A stretch of DNA of 64,000 nt from Candidatus Hydrogenedentota bacterium (GCA_018056705.1 JAGPFE010000003.1:1-64000); one strand, 5' to 3'. Counted from the first letter of the stretch, positions 43,971 through 56,515 are shown. Translations and numbers: made by a program. The notes: generated by a model from the sequence alone, not told the origin.

Positions 43971-46508
43971 ATGAGTTCCACCAGTCATCCCGGTGTATAC
44001 GATTTTGACGCGATTGAACGCAAGTGGCAGGCCTACTGGCTGGAGCGCAAAACGTTCAAGAGTGACGTCGATCCCACGAAACCGAAGTATTACGTGCTGG
44101 ACATGTTTCCTTATCCCAGCGGCGCGGGGCTGCACGTGGGGCATCCCGAGGGATACACCGCCACGGATATCGTGGCCCGCTACAAGCGGATGCGGGGGTT
44201 TAACGTGTTGCACCCGATGGGCTGGGACGCGTTCGGTCTGCCCGCGGAACGTCACGCCGTGCGCACGGGGGAGCATCCGGCCATCATCACGAAAAAGAAT
44301 TGCGACACCTTTCGTCGCCAGATTCAGCGGCTGGGGCTTTCGTACGACTGGGACCGGGAGATCGACACGACCGACCCGCGGTACTACAAGTGGACCCAGT
44401 GGATTTTCACCGTGCTTTTTGAAAGGGGGTTGGCGTACGAAGTCGAAGCCCCGGTGAACTGGTGTCCCGCGCTGGGAACCGTGCTTGCCAACGAGGAGGT
44501 CAAGGACGGACGGTACGTGGAAACCGGCGATCCGGTGGAGCGCCGGCTCATGCGGCAATGGATGTTGCGGATCACGGCGTACGCGGAACGGCTGCTTGAA
44601 GACCTGGAATGCCTGGACTGGCCGGAAGGCATCAAGGCCATGCAACGGGAGTGGATCGGCCGAAGCGAGGGCGCCGACGTGGAGTTCAAGGTGGCCGAAA
44701 CGGGAGACCAGTTCACCGTGTTCACCACCCGGCCGGACACCCTGTTCGGCGCGACCTACTGTGTGCTGGCGCCGGAGCATCCCCTGACCCTGCGGATTGC
44801 CACGGAGGAGCAACGATCGGCAGTTGAAGCGTACGTGGCCCAGGCGTCCCGGAAAAGTGCCCAGGAACGCATGCAGGACGAGCGCAAGAAAACCGGCGTG
44901 TTCACGGGAGCCCATGCCATCAATCCCGTGAACGGCGCGAGCATTCCCATCTGGACTGCGGATTACGTGCTGGCGGACTACGGCTATGGCGCGATCATGG
45001 CGGTTCCTGCCCACGATACGCGGGACTATGAATTCGCGAAGACCTTTAACCTGCCGATCATCGAGGTCATTGCCGGCGGGGACATAACCCGGGAGGCGTT
45101 CACGGGGGATGGAGTGCTCGTGAACTCTCCGCTGATCAACGGGTTGCGGGTGCCCGAGGCCAAGAAGAAGATCACGGCGTGGCTTGAAGGAAAGGGGCTC
45201 GGACGGCGGGCCGTGAATTACAAGTTGCGGGACTGGCTGTTTTCCCGGCAGCGGTACTGGGGCGAGCCGTTTCCCCTGATCCGGCTGGAAGACGGAACGG
45301 TAAAAACGGTACCCCTGAAAGACCTGCCGGTGCTGCTTCCGGAACTGGAAGACTACCGGCCGACACCGGACGGCCAGCCACCTCTCGCCCGGGCGGTGGA
45401 CTGGGTAAACACCGTGGATCCCGAAACGGGACGTCCCGCCAGGCGGGAAACGAACACCATGCCCCAATGGGCCGGGTCGTGCTGGTATTACCTGCGCTTC
45501 ACCGATCCCCGCAACGACCGGGAAGCGTGGTCCCGCGCAGCCGAGTCCTACTGGATGCCCGTGGACCTGTACATCGGCGGGGCGGAGCACGCCGTGCTGC
45601 ACCTGCTGTACGCGAGGTTCTGGCACAAGGTGCTGTACGACGCGGGACTGGTGTCCACGCCGGAACCCTTCAGCAAACTGTTCAACCAGGGGATGATCCT
45701 GGCGTATTCCTATCGCGACAGCCTCGGTAAGTACCACTATCCGCACGAAGTGGAACGCCAGGGTGACCAGTGGATTCTTCGTGAAACGGGGGAACCGGTT
45801 CAGGCCCAGATCGAAAAAATGAGCAAGTCGCGGTACAACGTGGTGAACCCCGATGACGTGGTGGCCACGTACGGCGCGGATTCCATGCGGTTGTACGAAA
45901 TGTTCATGGGACCGCTGGACCGGGACAAGCCCTGGACCGACGAAGGCATACAGGGCGTGCACCGTTTCCTTAAGCGGGTCTGGGCCTTGTTTATCGCCGA
46001 GGATGGCTCGCTGACGCCCCGGGTTACCGCCACGGAACCTGACCCGGAGATCACGCGGGAAATACACCGGGTGATCAAGTCGGTTACCCGGGACATAGAG
46101 TCCCTTTCGTTCAACACGGCCATTGCCCGGATGATGGAATTCGTGAACGTGGCCATGAAATCCGAGTCGATGGGCCGGGAGGCGGCGGAACGGTTCGTGC
46201 TGGTGCTCTCGCCTTTCGCGCCGCATATCGCGGAAGAACTGTGGGAGCGCCTCGGGCACGCCGCTACCCTCGCCTACGAACCATGGCCGTCGTGGGACGA
46301 GTCGCTGCTCGAAGAAAACACGGTAGAAGTCCCCGTGCAGGTGCAGGGCCGGTTACGTGGCAAGATCACCGTTTCCCGCGAGGCGTCGGCGGAAACGGTG
46401 ATCGCGGCGGCCAAGGCGGATCCGAAGGTGTCGCCTCACCTGGAAGGGCGACAGATCGTCAAGGAAATATACGTGCCGGGTAAAATGGTCAACTTCGTGG
46501 TGAAATGA
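43971..46508 (+). CDS. leuS: Leucyl-tRNA synthetase
   Basis: This 845-residue class I synthetase charges tRNA-Leu. The HIGH-equivalent HVGHP is near residue 54 and [19 protein letters not shown] is diagnostic. The CP1 editing domain includes [13 protein letters not shown] and [31 protein letters not shown] lies near 510 and the KMSKS loop ([12 protein letters not shown]) near 617. The anticodon-binding domain and a C-terminal domain ([13 protein letters not shown]) complete it. Start ATG 43971 is given by the family N-terminus and GGGGAG at 43956-43961. Only 19 bp separate it from metH. Confidence 0.98.
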   Translation: MSSTSHPGVYDFDAIERKWQAYWLERKTFKSDVDPTKPKYYVLDMFPYPSGAGLHVGHPEGYTATDIVARYKRMRGFNVLHPMGWDAFGLPAERHAVRTGEHPAIITKKNCDTFRRQIQRLGLSYDWDREIDTTDPRYYKWTQWIFTVLFERGLAYEVEAPVNWCPALGTVLANEEVKDGRYVETGDPVERRLMRQWMLRITAYAERLLEDLECLDWPEGIKAMQREWIGRSEGADVEFKVAETGDQFTVFTTRPDTLFGATYCVLAPEHPLTLRIATEEQRSAVEAYVAQASRKSAQERMQDERKKTGVFTGAHAINPVNGASIPIWTADYVLADYGYGAIMAVPAHDTRDYEFAKTFNLPIIEVIAGGDITREAFTGDGVLVNSPLINGLRVPEAKKKITAWLEGKGLGRRAVNYKLRDWLFSRQRYWGEPFPLIRLEDGTVKTVPLKDLPVLLPELEDYRPTPDGQPPLARAVDWVNTVDPETGRPARRETNTMPQWAGSCWYYLRFTDPRNDREAWSRAAESYWMPVDLYIGGAEHAVLHLLYARFWHKVLYDAGLVSTPEPFSKLFNQGMILAYSYRDSLGKYHYPHEVERQGDQWILRETGEPVQAQIEKMSKSRYNVVNPDDVVATYGADSMRLYEMFMGPLDRDKPWTDEGIQGVHRFLKRVWALFIAEDGSLTPRVTATEPDPEITREIHRVIKSVTRDIESLSFNTAIARMMEFVNVAMKSESMGREAAERFVLVLSPFAPHIAEELWERLGHAATLAYEPWPSWDESLLEENTVEVPVQVQGRLRGKITVSREASAETVIAAAKADPKVSPHLEGRQIVKEIYVPGKMVNFVVK

Positions 46509-46527
46509 GGCCGGCAAAGTCCCTGGG

Positions 46528-49500
46528 ATGGATGATTTCGTTTCCTTCATACGTCATCGGGCCCTGTGCCTGGATGGTGCCATGGGCACCATGGTTCAGG
46601 CGCTGGGCCTTGGCGACGAATATTACGGCGGCACGGAATACCGGATGCTGGGGGATCTCCTGTGCCTGTCCCTGCCCGAGGAGATTGTCCGGATACACCT
46701 GGCTTACCTGGAAGCCGGCGCGAACGCCGTGGAAACCAACAGTTTCGGGGCGTCGGCATTCCGCTTGTCGGAGTACGATTTCAGTGGGCTGGACCTGAAG
46801 GCTTGGGAGCCTGGCCCAGAATGTATTGATCCCCGGAAGTTATCCCACGGAGAACTGGGTCGGCAACTGAGTCGCCGTGCCGCCCAACTGGCCCGGACGG
46901 CCATTGATCGATACCGGCAGGGAGGAAAGTGGGATGGTCGACCGCTGTATGTCGTGGGGTCGATCGGTCCCTCGAACCGGGTGGTGTCCAGTACCCGGGC
47001 GGACCTGCGTCGCGCGACTTTTGATGAGATTGCCGACAATTTCCGGGAACAGTGCCTTGGACTGCTGGAGGGCGGGGCGGACGTGCTGCTTTTTGAAACG
47101 CAGCAGGACGTCCTGGAACTCAAGGCGGCCGTATTTGGCGCGAAGCGGGCGATGAACGAACTGGGCCGCGTCGTGCCCGTGATGGCCCAGGTCACGGTGG
47201 ACCAGTTCTCCCGCATGCAGATTTTCAACACGCACAGTCACGCCGCGCTGGTTACCCTGCAGGACATCGGGATCGATGTGTTCGGTATCAACTGCTCCAT
47301 CGGCCCCGACCTCATGGTCAAAACCGTGGAGATTCTCAGCCGCTATTCGCGGGTGCCCATCTCGGTGATTCCCAATGCCGGGTTACCGGTATCTGAAGGG
47401 GGACGCACGGTATACCGGTTCGATCCCGGCAAGTTCGCGGAACACCTTCGGGAATTTGTCGCGGAATATGGCGTCAACATCGTGGGAGGATGCTGTGGTA
47501 CCACCCCCGAACATATCCGGGCAACCGTGGAGGCAATCCGGGATGTGAGCCCCCGGCCTCGCGATCCCGATCCCGGCCTGTTCGTGTCGGGACCGCAGGA
47601 AGCTGTCCGCCTGGACAGTTCCGCGGCGTTGATCCGCGTGGGGGAACGGCTGAACGCGCGAGGCTCGAAGAAGGTCCGGGACGCCGTGGAGCGTGAGGGG
47701 GGGATCGATCACGAGGTTCTGGAAGAGGTGGTCCGCGAACAGGTGGAAGGGCTGGGGTGCGAGGTCATCGACGTGTGCATGGACTCCAACGTCGTGAACA
47801 CCGTCGACGCGCTGCGTGAAGTGGTTCACGTGCAGACTACCGATTTCCGCGGTGCCATGTGCCTGGACTCGTTCCAGGTGGACGCGCTGGCCGAGGCGGT
47901 CAAGGTGTACCCTGGCCGGCCTATCATCAACTCCATTTCCCTGGAAGAAGTATCCCCCGGCGTATCCAAGCTGGACGCCGTCATTGAGGCGACCGGGGGG
48001 CACGCTCCCCTGTACGTGGCCTTGTGCACGAGTTCAAGGGGCCCTGCCGCCACGGCCCAGGAAAAACTCGAGGTCGCCACGGCGATCATCGAACGGGCCC
48101 GCGATCGCTACGGCGTGCCACCCGACCGGTTGTTCGTGGACGTGAACGTGTTTCCCATCGGTTCCGAATCGGACGAGTCGATGAATTTCGCCGTGGAAAC
48201 GCTGGAAGGCATCCGGCGGGTCAAGGAACGGTTTCCGGATACGCGTACCATCCTGGGGGTCGGTAACCTGACCAATGGTTTGGCGTCCAAGCCGTACATG
48301 CGCACCGTGCTGACCTCCGTGTTTCTTGACGAGGCCCGGAAACGGGGACTGGACGCCGCGATCCTGAACCCTAACCACTACCTGTTTCCCCAGGACCTGG
48401 ATCCGGAGCATTACCGTCTTGCCCTGCGCGTGATCTTTGACCGGGACATGGAAGCCTTCGCGCGGCTGGAGGAAATCGCGCTGGCACGAAAGGGGGGCGG
48501 GCAGGCCAGGCAGGTCGTGGACCTCGATTCGATTCCCCCGGAAGAGGCCTGCGTGACGTGTATCGTGGAAGCCCGCAAACAACGCTGCGAAGGAACGCTT
48601 ACCTACCGCGGCCGGGAATATGCCTACGGCGACCGTATCGTGGAGTACGTGGCCAGGGCCCTGGAAACGTACGAGCCTTTGGACTTTATCAACCGCCACC
48701 TGATGCGGGCCATGCAGATCCTGGGCGACGGTTTCGGACGGGGCGAGGTGTCCCTGCCGCACCTCCTGAAGGCGGCGGACATCATGCGCCAGGCCATGGG
48801 ATTCCTGGAACAGGTCATGCGCCACGAGGCGGGTATCGATCTCCATGGCGCGGTGCGCTACAAGGGTACCGTGGTGCTGGGCACGGTGTTCCAGGACGTG
48901 CATTCCATCGGGAAAGACCTGGCGAAGACCCTCCTCGAAAATTATGGTTACCGGGTAATTGACCTTGGCACCATGGTACCCCTGCAGCAGTTCATTGACA
49001 CCGCCCGGGAACATCGTGCCGACGCCATTGGCATGTCCGCCCTGCTGGTGCAGACCTCCAACCACATGATCACCGTGGCCCGCATGGCCCATGAACAGGG
49101 CCTGGAGATACCGATCCTCATCGGCGGGGCTCCCGTGAACGAACGTCACGCCGCCACGGTCGCCATGATGGGGCGGGACGACGCGTTCGCCATGCGGGGC
49201 GACGTGTTCTACTGCCGGACCGCCATGGATGGCGTGAACGTCATGAACACGCTGATGGAAATGACGCCGGAAGAGCGGGCGGAGGCCTACGCCAGGAACC
49301 GGGAACGTCTCCTGCGGAAGGCGGAAATGGCCCAGCAGAAACAGGAACGGGAGGCGCGCCTGCTGGCCACCCTGCCCCGACGCGTGGTGTCCTGGGACGG
49401 CGTGATCCTGCCCCCGCAACCGCGATTCCGGACGCGGCGGGAGACCGTGGACCTGCTCGAGTTCGCCCCGCGGATCGATCGGAAAACCCTGTTTTCCGTG

Positions 49501-50160
49501 AACTGGCTTTTTGGGGGCCGCGCCGCGCGGGAACGGGCGGGCCATACGTCCGAAGAACTGGAAAACCTGCTCCAGGAATGGCTGGTTCGCGCCACCAGGG
49601 AGGGCTGGCTGGCCCCCGCGGGAGTATTCGGTATTTTCCCGTGCGTGTCCGAAGGAGAGTGGGTGATTCTCTGCGACCCGGAATCTCCCGAGCAGGAACT
49701 CGCCCGGATTCATTTCAATACGGTGCTGGGCGCGGGGGACGAAGATGTCGTTTCCGGCGCGCAGTTCTTCCCGCCCCGGGACAGCGGCGTGGTGGGGGCG
49801 GCCGGGGTGCAGGTCACCACGGGCGGGGCCAGGGTGGACGAGGTCATCGAGCAGTTCAAGCGGCAGGGGGACAGTGAATCGGCCCTGTATCTCCAGGGGT
49901 TATCCGACCGCCTGGCAGAGGACATGGCCGAATACGTGCACCAGGTGCAACTTGAACTGCTTGGCCTGCCGCCGGGTACTGGGCAGCGGTGGTCTCCCGG
50001 TTACCCTGGGATGCGGGACATGTCCATGAACCGGGTGCTGTATACCCTCATGGATGCCGGCAACACGCTGGGAGTAGGCCTCACGGACGCGGATGAATTC
50101 ATACCCACCGGGACCACCGCGGCCGTGGTGAGTTATCATCCCGAAGCCCGCCACAGTTAA
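46528..50160 (+). CDS. metH: Cobalamin-dependent methionine synthase
   Basis: This 1210-residue enzyme transfers methyl from methyl-THF to homocysteine via cobalamin. The homocysteine domain spans about 10-330, with zinc ligands in GINCSIGP and GGCCGTTPEH near 318. The pterin domain (360-640; GERLNARGSKKVR) and the helical cap (640-745) follow. The cobalamin domain has the lower-ligand His in DVHSIGKD near 790, then MSALLVQTSN and LIGGAPVN. The C-terminal reactivation domain (from about 930) has WSPGYPGM and ends GTTAAVVSYHPEA. All four modules are present, so it is a complete MetH. No strong RBS precedes ATG 46528; expression may depend on coupling with leuS. Confidence 0.97.
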   Translation: MDDFVSFIRHRALCLDGAMGTMVQALGLGDEYYGGTEYRMLGDLLCLSLPEEIVRIHLAYLEAGANAVETNSFGASAFRLSEYDFSGLDLKAWEPGPECIDPRKLSHGELGRQLSRRAAQLARTAIDRYRQGGKWDGRPLYVVGSIGPSNRVVSSTRADLRRATFDEIADNFREQCLGLLEGGADVLLFETQQDVLELKAAVFGAKRAMNELGRVVPVMAQVTVDQFSRMQIFNTHSHAALVTLQDIGIDVFGINCSIGPDLMVKTVEILSRYSRVPISVIPNAGLPVSEGGRTVYRFDPGKFAEHLREFVAEYGVNIVGGCCGTTPEHIRATVEAIRDVSPRPRDPDPGLFVSGPQEAVRLDSSAALIRVGERLNARGSKKVRDAVEREGGIDHEVLEEVVREQVEGLGCEVIDVCMDSNVVNTVDALREVVHVQTTDFRGAMCLDSFQVDALAEAVKVYPGRPIINSISLEEVSPGVSKLDAVIEATGGHAPLYVALCTSSRGPAATAQEKLEVATAIIERARDRYGVPPDRLFVDVNVFPIGSESDESMNFAVETLEGIRRVKERFPDTRTILGVGNLTNGLASKPYMRTVLTSVFLDEARKRGLDAAILNPNHYLFPQDLDPEHYRLALRVIFDRDMEAFARLEEIALARKGGGQARQVVDLDSIPPEEACVTCIVEARKQRCEGTLTYRGREYAYGDRIVEYVARALETYEPLDFINRHLMRAMQILGDGFGRGEVSLPHLLKAADIMRQAMGFLEQVMRHEAGIDLHGAVRYKGTVVLGTVFQDVHSIGKDLAKTLLENYGYRVIDLGTMVPLQQFIDTAREHRADAIGMSALLVQTSNHMITVARMAHEQGLEIPILIGGAPVNERHAATVAMMGRDDAFAMRGDVFYCRTAMDGVNVMNTLMEMTPEERAEAYARNRERLLRKAEMAQQKQEREARLLATLPRRVVSWDGVILPPQPRFRTRRETVDLLEFAPRIDRKTLFSVNWLFGGRAARERAGHTSEELENLLQEWLVRATREGWLAPAGVFGIFPCVSEGEWVILCDPESPEQELARIHFNTVLGAGDEDVVSGAQFFPPRDSGVVGAAGVQVTTGGARVDEVIEQFKRQGDSESALYLQGLSDRLAEDMAEYVHQVQLELLGLPPGTGQRWSPGYPGMRDMSMNRVLYTLMDAGNTLGVGLTDADEFIPTGTTAAVVSYHPEARHS

Positions 50161-50197
50161 TCGTCTTTTGCGTATTTTTCTCAAAAAGAACACCGCG

Positions 50198-50244
50198 TTT
50201 TTCTGGGCTTCGTGTGCCGTTTCATTATGCCTCCCAGAGAAAAA
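50198..50244 (+). terminator. Hairpin in the metH-gltB gap
   Basis: TTTTTCTGGG (50198-50207) pairs with CCCAGAGAAAAA (50233-50244) with one bulge. It may terminate metH mRNA; the A/T outer stem makes it weak. Confidence 0.4.
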
Positions 50245-50376
50245 GATACAAAATCGTATGATTTTTAAATTACATTTATTATATTTTCATTTTAAATCAA
50301 TTTATTACAGTAATTTATAAAAAATTCTTTATTTCACGAATTTTTATTGAATACGGGGTGTTTTGCGAAATACCAT
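50230..50376 (+). promoter_or_regulatory. AT-rich upstream region and promoter of gltB
   Basis: About 50245-50350 is very AT-rich, in sharp contrast to the flanking DNA, and carries A- and T-tracts as in UP elements or bent DNA. Directly downstream, TTGAAT (50347-50352) and TACCAT (50371-50376) with 18-bp spacing form a likely promoter, 63 bp before the ATG. Confidence 0.55.
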
Positions 50377-50439
50377 ACCAAATGGAATGAAAAATAGAAC
50401 AGGCACCGGTATTTCCGTGGTAGATGCCGGCAGCCGGGA

Positions 50440-53400
50440 ATGGATGACGACATGAACGAGATGACACCTATTCCTGATTATGGTCGGGGCCGGGATCTTT
50501 ACGAACCTGCTACCGAACACGATGCCTGCGGGATCGGCTTTCTGTGTAACATTGCCGGCAAGCCCTCTCATCGGATTGTCCGGGACGGGTTCCATATCCT
50601 GGTGAACCTGACCCACCGGGGGGCCTGCGGATGCGACCCGGAGACGGGGGACGGTTGCGGCATGCTGTTGCAGTTGCCCCATCCGCTGTTCGCCCGGGTG
50701 GCCGGCGAACTGGGTTTCGACCTGCCCCAGCCGGGGCATTACGGGGTGGGCATGCTGTTTCTGCCCCGGGACCGGGAGGCCAGGGATTTTGCCATCCAGA
50801 CCGTGGAACGGATAGTCGTCGAGGAAGGATTGCGGGTGCTGGGATGGCGCGAAGTGCCCCGGGACCGGGATGCCATAGGCTGGCTCGCGCGCCGCAATGA
50901 ACCGGACATTCGGCAGGTATTCGTGGCCGCCCCCGCGGGGATGTCACCGGAGCAGTTCGAGACCAAGTTGTTTGTCGCGCGCAAGCGATCGTCGCTGGCC
51001 ATTCGCGGCAGCGGGATTCCGGGGACCGAGACGTATTACGCGCCCAGTTTTTCCAGCCGGACGATCGTGTACAAGGGACTGATGCTGCCCGAGGCCATGG
51101 ACCGGTATTACGAGGACCTGAAGGACGATGATTTCGTCAGTGCCATCGCCCTCGTGCACCAGCGGTACAGCACGAACACGCTGCCCTCATGGCCGCTGGC
51201 CCAGCCTTTCCGGTTCCTGGCGCACAATGGCGAAATCAATACCCTGCGGGGTAACATCAACATGTTCACTTCCCGGGAACACCTGCTGGCTTCGCCGTTA
51301 CTGGGAGAGGACGTGGCGAAACTGCGGCCGGTGCTGACACCCGATTTCAGCGATTCGGCCATTTTTGACAACGCCTTTGAAGTGCTTGTCCGGGGCGGTT
51401 ATCCCATCCAACTGGCCATGGCGATGATGATTCCCGAGCCCTGGAGCGGCCACGAATCGATGCCCCAGGATAAGAAGGACTTCTACCGGTTCATGGCGTG
51501 CAAGATGGAGCCGTGGGACGGGCCCGCGTCCATGGCTTTCTCGGATGGCGCGCGGGTGGGCGCGGTACTCGACCGCAATGGGTTACGTCCCTCCCGGTAC
51601 TGGGTGACCCGGGACGGCCGGGTGATCATGGCGTCCGAGGCGGGCGTGCTGGAGGTGCCCCAGCAGGATATTCTCCGGAAGGGGCGCCTGCAGCCGGGCC
51701 GGATGTTTTTCGTCGACACGGTGGAAGGGCGTATCGTGGAAGACGACGAGATCAAGGAAAGTTTCGCGAGGCGGAATCCCTATGGCGAGTGGCTGGCCCG
51801 GAACTTGGTGTCCGTGCCTTCAAAACCTGGACTGGACAGCGGCAAGGTACTTCCGGCCGAGTCGGCTACCCTCCTGGAGCGGGAAGTGGCCTTCGGATAC
51901 ACCGTGGAGGACCGGGAAATCCTGATCGGTCCCATGGCCGAAACGGGACAGGAACCCGTGGGCTCCATGGGGAACGATGAACCCCTGGCCGTACTTTCCA
52001 ACCGGCCGCAATTGCTCTACAACTATTTCAAGCAACTGTTCGCCCAGGTGACGAATCCCCCGATCGACCCCATCCGCGAAGAGATTGTCATGTCCCTGGA
52101 AACGACCATCGGACGAGAGGGAAATCTCCTGGAAGAACGTCCGGAGGACTGCCGCCAGTTGCATCTGCCGGCACCCATTCTGACGGACGCCCAGGCCGCG
52201 TGGATCCGGGAACTGGACGAGCCTGGGCTCCGCACGCGGGTGCTTTCGACCCTGTTCCCGGCCGAAGAAGGACCAGCGGGCGTAACCAGGGCGCTGGACC
52301 GCCTGTGCGCGGAAGCCGAAGCGGCCGTGGACGAAGGGTACTCGATTTTAGTGCTGTCCGACCGTGGGGTAAACGAGCACATGGCGGCCCTGCCCGCCCT
52401 GCTGGCCACCGGCGGCGTGCACCATCACCTGGTCCGTCGTCAGAAGCGCGCGCTGTGCGGCATCGTGGTCGAGTCGGGTGAACCGCGCGAAGTCATGCAC
52501 TGCTGCCTGTTGCTGGGCTATGGCGCGGGCGCCATCAATCCCTGGCTGGCCTACGAGGTGGTCGACGACATGTTCGCGACCGGCCGCGTCGACGTGCCGG
52601 ACGCCGAGAAGGCGAAAAGCCTGTACATCAAGGCCCTGAACAAGGGCATTCTCAAGACCATGTCCAAGATCGGTATCTCCACGCTGCAGAGTTACCGGTG
52701 CGCCCAGATTTTCGAAGCGCTTGGCCTGGGCCAGGAAGTGGTGGACCGTTGTTTTGCCGGGACGGCGTCACGCATCGCCGGGATCGATTTCGAGGACATA
52801 GGCCGGGAAACGCTGATGCGTCACGGCGCCGCGTGGCCGCGCACCCGCGCGCCGTTCCGGGATCCGGGTGGTCGCTACCGGTGGCGCAGGCGGGGCGAAT
52901 TCCACCAGTGGAACCCGGTGACCATCGCGAAGTTGCAGCATGCCACGAGACTGGGGGACGCGCGAACCTACGAAGAGTTTTCCCGGGAAGTCAACGACCG
53001 GAACCGGACGTTTGCCACCCTGCGGGGCCTGTTGCGGTTCAGGAAAGGGAATCCCGTGCCGCTGGAAGAAGTGGAATCCGCGGCGAACATCGTAAAGCGG
53101 TTCTGCACGGGGGCCATGTCTTTCGGATCGATCAGCCGCGAAGCCCACGAAACCCTGGCCATCGCGATGAATGAGATCGGCGGACGGAGCAATACCGGTG
53201 AAGGGGGCGAGGATCCGAAACGGTTTGAACCGGATCCCGACGGCAGGCTGCGGCGCAGCGCGATCAAGCAGGTGGCCTCCGCGCGGTTCGGCGTGACCAA
53301 CGAGTACCTTGTGAACGCGGATGAGCTGCAGATCAAGATGGCCCAGGGCGCCAAGCCGGGCGAGGGCGGCCAGTTGCCTGGACACAAGGTGTTCGAAGAG

Positions 53401-55029
53401 ATCGCCAAGGTTCGTTACTCGACGCCGGGGGTGGAACTGATTTCGCCGCCTCCGCATCATGATATCTACTCGATCGAAGACCTCGCCCAGTTGATCCACG
53501 ACCTCAAAAACGCCAACGTTCACGCGGCGGTATCGGTGAAACTGGTGTCGGAAGTGGGCGTGGGCACGATCGCGGCGGGGGTGTCCAAGGGCAAGGCGGA
53601 CCTGGTGCTGATCAGTGGACACGACGGTGGCACGGGGGCCTCGCCGCTGAGTTCCATCAAGTACGCGGGGTTACCATGGGAACTGGGGCTGGCGGAGACC
53701 CACCAGGTGCTGGTCCGCAACGACCTGCGCGACCGGATCCGGGTGCAGGTGGACGGCCAGTTGAAAACGGGCCGGGACGTGGCCATTGCCGCCCTGCTCG
53801 GGGCAGATGAATTCGGTTTCGCCACGGCACCGTTGATCGTCAGCGGCTGCATCATGATGCGCAAGTGTCACCTGAACACCTGTCCCGTTGGCGTGGCTAC
53901 CCAGGATCCCGAGTTGCGCAAGAAGTTCAGTGGCAAGCCGGAGTACGTGATCCGGTATTTCTTCTTCGTGGCCGAGGAACTGCGGCGGATCATGGCGGAG
54001 TTAGGCTTCCGAACGGTCAACGAAATGATCGGGCGATCCGACATGCTTGAGTTCGATCCCATGCCCGAGCACTGGAAAGCCAAAAAGGTTGACCTGTCGC
54101 GGGTGCTGGAGCGGGTGGAACCTTGGGAAGGATCCACGCGGTACTGTTCCAGAAAGCAGGATCACGGGATCGATCGCGCCCTGGACCATGTCCTGATGGA
54201 AAAGGCCCGCCCCGCCCTGGAACGCAAGGAACCCGTGCGGTTTGGTATCCAGATCCGCAACGTGAACCGGACGGTGGGTACCATGCTGTCCAGCGAATTA
54301 ACGCGCCGTCACAAGCTGGGCATGTACGGTGGCCAGTTGCCGGAAGACACCGTGTGGATCGACTGCGACGGCGTGGCCGGCCAGAGTTTTGGTGCTTTCG
54401 CCATCCAGGGTGTTACGCTGTGCGTGAGGGGCGAAGCCAACGACTACTGTGGCAAGGGCCTCTCTGGCGGGAAGATCATCGTGAAGCCCCCCGAGGATTT
54501 CCCGGGGGTTCCGGAAAAGAACATCATCGTGGGGAACGTGGCCCTGTTTGGCGCGACCGGCGGCGAGGCCTATTTCCGGGGCGTCGCGGGAGAACGGTTC
54601 TGCGTGCGGAACAGCGGGGCCTGGGCGGTGGTGGAAGGCGTGGGGGATCATGGCTGCGAATACATGACGGGCGGTCGGGCGGTCATCCTTGGCCCGACGG
54701 GTCGCAATTTCGCGGCAGGCATGAGCGGCGGGGTCGCGTTCGTGTATGACCCGGATGGCGTGTTTCCGGGGCGGTGCAACCGCGCGATGGTTGACCTGAA
54801 ACCGTTGCACGCGGAGAGCCTGCCCGAACTCCGCCGCATGCTGGAACGCCACGCGCGGTATACCGGGAGCCCGATTGCCGCGCGCATCCTGGAACATTGG
54901 GAAGAAGAGTTGAAGCACTTCATCCGGGTAATGCCGAGGGATTTTGCCCGGGTGATCCGGGAACGGCGCGAGCGTGAACGCGCCGCCCTGGCGATGAAGG
55001 AGGAAAGTCATGTGGCCGCCCAAGCATAA
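50440..55029 (+). CDS. gltB: Glutamate synthase large subunit
   Basis: This 1529-residue enzyme makes two glutamates from glutamine and 2-oxoglutarate. Cys30 in HDACGIGF is the class II amidotransferase nucleophile exposed after removal of a 29-residue propeptide. The central domain and the FMN domain ([43 protein letters not shown]) follow. The 3Fe-4S cysteines are 1137, 1143 and 1148 in [13 protein letters not shown]. The GXGXG beta-helix domain ([18 protein letters not shown]) lies near 1340. Its end overlaps gltD by 20 bp, and the gltD RBS AAGGAGG lies inside it. ATG 50452 is an alternative start. Confidence 0.98.
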   Translation: MDDDMNEMTPIPDYGRGRDLYEPATEHDACGIGFLCNIAGKPSHRIVRDGFHILVNLTHRGACGCDPETGDGCGMLLQLPHPLFARVAGELGFDLPQPGHYGVGMLFLPRDREARDFAIQTVERIVVEEGLRVLGWREVPRDRDAIGWLARRNEPDIRQVFVAAPAGMSPEQFETKLFVARKRSSLAIRGSGIPGTETYYAPSFSSRTIVYKGLMLPEAMDRYYEDLKDDDFVSAIALVHQRYSTNTLPSWPLAQPFRFLAHNGEINTLRGNINMFTSREHLLASPLLGEDVAKLRPVLTPDFSDSAIFDNAFEVLVRGGYPIQLAMAMMIPEPWSGHESMPQDKKDFYRFMACKMEPWDGPASMAFSDGARVGAVLDRNGLRPSRYWVTRDGRVIMASEAGVLEVPQQDILRKGRLQPGRMFFVDTVEGRIVEDDEIKESFARRNPYGEWLARNLVSVPSKPGLDSGKVLPAESATLLEREVAFGYTVEDREILIGPMAETGQEPVGSMGNDEPLAVLSNRPQLLYNYFKQLFAQVTNPPIDPIREEIVMSLETTIGREGNLLEERPEDCRQLHLPAPILTDAQAAWIRELDEPGLRTRVLSTLFPAEEGPAGVTRALDRLCAEAEAAVDEGYSILVLSDRGVNEHMAALPALLATGGVHHHLVRRQKRALCGIVVESGEPREVMHCCLLLGYGAGAINPWLAYEVVDDMFATGRVDVPDAEKAKSLYIKALNKGILKTMSKIGISTLQSYRCAQIFEALGLGQEVVDRCFAGTASRIAGIDFEDIGRETLMRHGAAWPRTRAPFRDPGGRYRWRRRGEFHQWNPVTIAKLQHATRLGDARTYEEFSREVNDRNRTFATLRGLLRFRKGNPVPLEEVESAANIVKRFCTGAMSFGSISREAHETLAIAMNEIGGRSNTGEGGEDPKRFEPDPDGRLRRSAIKQVASARFGVTNEYLVNADELQIKMAQGAKPGEGGQLPGHKVFEEIAKVRYSTPGVELISPPPHHDIYSIEDLAQLIHDLKNANVHAAVSVKLVSEVGVGTIAAGVSKGKADLVLISGHDGGTGASPLSSIKYAGLPWELGLAETHQVLVRNDLRDRIRVQVDGQLKTGRDVAIAALLGADEFGFATAPLIVSGCIMMRKCHLNTCPVGVATQDPELRKKFSGKPEYVIRYFFFVAEELRRIMAELGFRTVNEMIGRSDMLEFDPMPEHWKAKKVDLSRVLERVEPWEGSTRYCSRKQDHGIDRALDHVLMEKARPALERKEPVRFGIQIRNVNRTVGTMLSSELTRRHKLGMYGGQLPEDTVWIDCDGVAGQSFGAFAIQGVTLCVRGEANDYCGKGLSGGKIIVKPPEDFPGVPEKNIIVGNVALFGATGGEAYFRGVAGERFCVRNSGAWAVVEGVGDHGCEYMTGGRAVILGPTGRNFAAGMSGGVAFVYDPDGVFPGRCNRAMVDLKPLHAESLPELRRMLERHARYTGSPIAARILEHWEEELKHFIRVMPRDFARVIRERRERERAALAMKEESHVAAQA

Positions 55030-56515
55030 GGGATTCATGGTCTTCAACCGGGAGTTGCCGCCGTACGAGCCTCCCGAATCGCGGGTGAAGCACTTCAGGG
55101 AGTTTTCCACTTCCCTGCCAGGAGATCGGCTGAAGGCCCAGGGGTACCGATGCATGAACTGCGGCGTGCCTTTCTGTCACAGCGGATGCCCCCTGGGAAA
55201 CCAGATTCCCGATTTCAACGACCTGGTGAAGGAGGACGACTGGCGGGGCGCGCTCGAAGTGCTGCTGAGCACCAATAACTTCCCGGAATTTACCGGGAGG
55301 ATCTGTCCCGCGCCCTGTGAAAGCGCGTGCGTGCTGGGCATCAACGAGCCGCCGGTGACCATCGAGATGATCGAGAAGGAGATTGCCGACCGGGGCTGGG
55401 CGGAGGGCTGGATCAAGCCTGAACCGCCCAGGGTCCGCACGGGCAGGCGGGTGGCGATCGTGGGATCTGGGCCTTCCGGGCTGGCCGCCGCCCAGCAGTT
55501 GAACCGGGCAGGTCACCACGTGGTGGTGTACGAACGGTCCGACGAGCCCGGTGGACTGCTCATGTATGGTATTCCGAACTTCAAGCTGGACAAGGACCTG
55601 GTGCGCCGCCGGATCGCGCTGATCGAGGCGGAAGGTGTGGAATTCCGGTGCAACGCCGAGGTGGGGGTGAACGTGCCGCTCAGCGAACTGGACCGGTACG
55701 ACGCGGTGCTGCTGGCGATTGGGTCCACCCGTCCCCGGACCATGGTTGATCTGGGGGTTCCCGGGGCTGACCTGGAAGGCATCTACCCGGCGATGCGCTT
55801 TCTGACCCAGGCGACCCGCCGGGTACTCGGCAAACCCATCCATGACCGGGAAATCACGGCGACGGGCAAGCGGGTGGTGGTGATCGGCGGCGGCGACACG
55901 GGATCGGATTGCGTGGGCACGTCCCTGCGCCAGGGCGCGGCGTCCGTGCTGAACATCGAGTTGTTTCCCCGTCCTCCCCTGGCGCGCGCGCCCCGGAACC
56001 CGTGGCCGGAATGGGACTTCGTGCTGCGTACCTCGACCAGTCACAAGGAGGCCCCGGGCGGCGACTGCCGCGAATGGTGTATCAACACCAAATCCTTCGA
56101 AGATGACGGGACGGGACACGTGTGTGCCTTGCACGTGGTCCGGGTAGAGTGGAGCGAACCCGATGCTTCAGGCCGCCGCCAGATGCGGGAAATTCCCGGA
56201 TCGGAAACGCGTATCGAGTGCGATCTCGTGCTGCTGGCCATGGGGTTCGTGGAGCCCGAGACGGACCGAATCGCGCCTGCCCTGGGCCTGGAACTGGAAC
56301 GGAACCGTTTCGGCCAAGCCATCCGGGCGATCGACGGGTACGCGACCACCCGGCCGGGCGTGTTCGTGGCGGGAGATGCCCGTCGGGGTCAGTCCCTCGT
56401 GGTGTGGGCGATTTCCGAAGGACGGGAAGCGGCCCGCCAGATCGACGAGTACCTGATGGGCCAGTCGGAACTCCCCGCCCGGGACGCCATGGTATATGGT
56501 TCCGTCAAGGCTTGA
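55010..56515 (+). CDS. gltD: Glutamate synthase small subunit
   Basis: This 501-residue NADPH-dehydrogenase subunit passes electrons to GltB. N-terminal 4Fe-4S cysteine motifs are [14 protein letters not shown] (about 47-60) and [10 protein letters not shown]. The FAD loop [17 protein letters not shown] lies near 147, [15 protein letters not shown] follows, the NADPH loop [14 protein letters not shown] lies near 288, and [19 protein letters not shown] closes the FAD site. The length and all motifs fit the standard bacterial protein. Its stop overlaps the stop of the convergent FG-GAP gene in an 11-bp palindrome. Confidence 0.98.
   Translation: MWPPKHKGFMVFNRELPPYEPPESRVKHFREFSTSLPGDRLKAQGYRCMNCGVPFCHSGCPLGNQIPDFNDLVKEDDWRGALEVLLSTNNFPEFTGRICPAPCESACVLGINEPPVTIEMIEKEIADRGWAEGWIKPEPPRVRTGRRVAIVGSGPSGLAAAQQLNRAGHHVVVYERSDEPGGLLMYGIPNFKLDKDLVRRRIALIEAEGVEFRCNAEVGVNVPLSELDRYDAVLLAIGSTRPRTMVDLGVPGADLEGIYPAMRFLTQATRRVLGKPIHDREITATGKRVVVIGGGDTGSDCVGTSLRQGAASVLNIELFPRPPLARAPRNPWPEWDFVLRTSTSHKEAPGGDCREWCINTKSFEDDGTGHVCALHVVRVEWSEPDASGRRQMREIPGSETRIECDLVLLAMGFVEPETDRIAPALGLELERNRFGQAIRAIDGYATTRPGVFVAGDARRGQSLVVWAISEGREAARQIDEYLMGQSELPARDAMVYGSVKA

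Noticed and set aside
43917..46259. 780-codon minus-strand frame opposite leuS
   Set aside because: It is a shadow of leuS, whose HVGHP, editing and KMSKS motifs are all on the plus strand.
46511..46527. SAM or cobalamin riboswitch upstream of metH
   Set aside because: Only 19 bp separate leuS from metH, so there is no room for a riboswitch.
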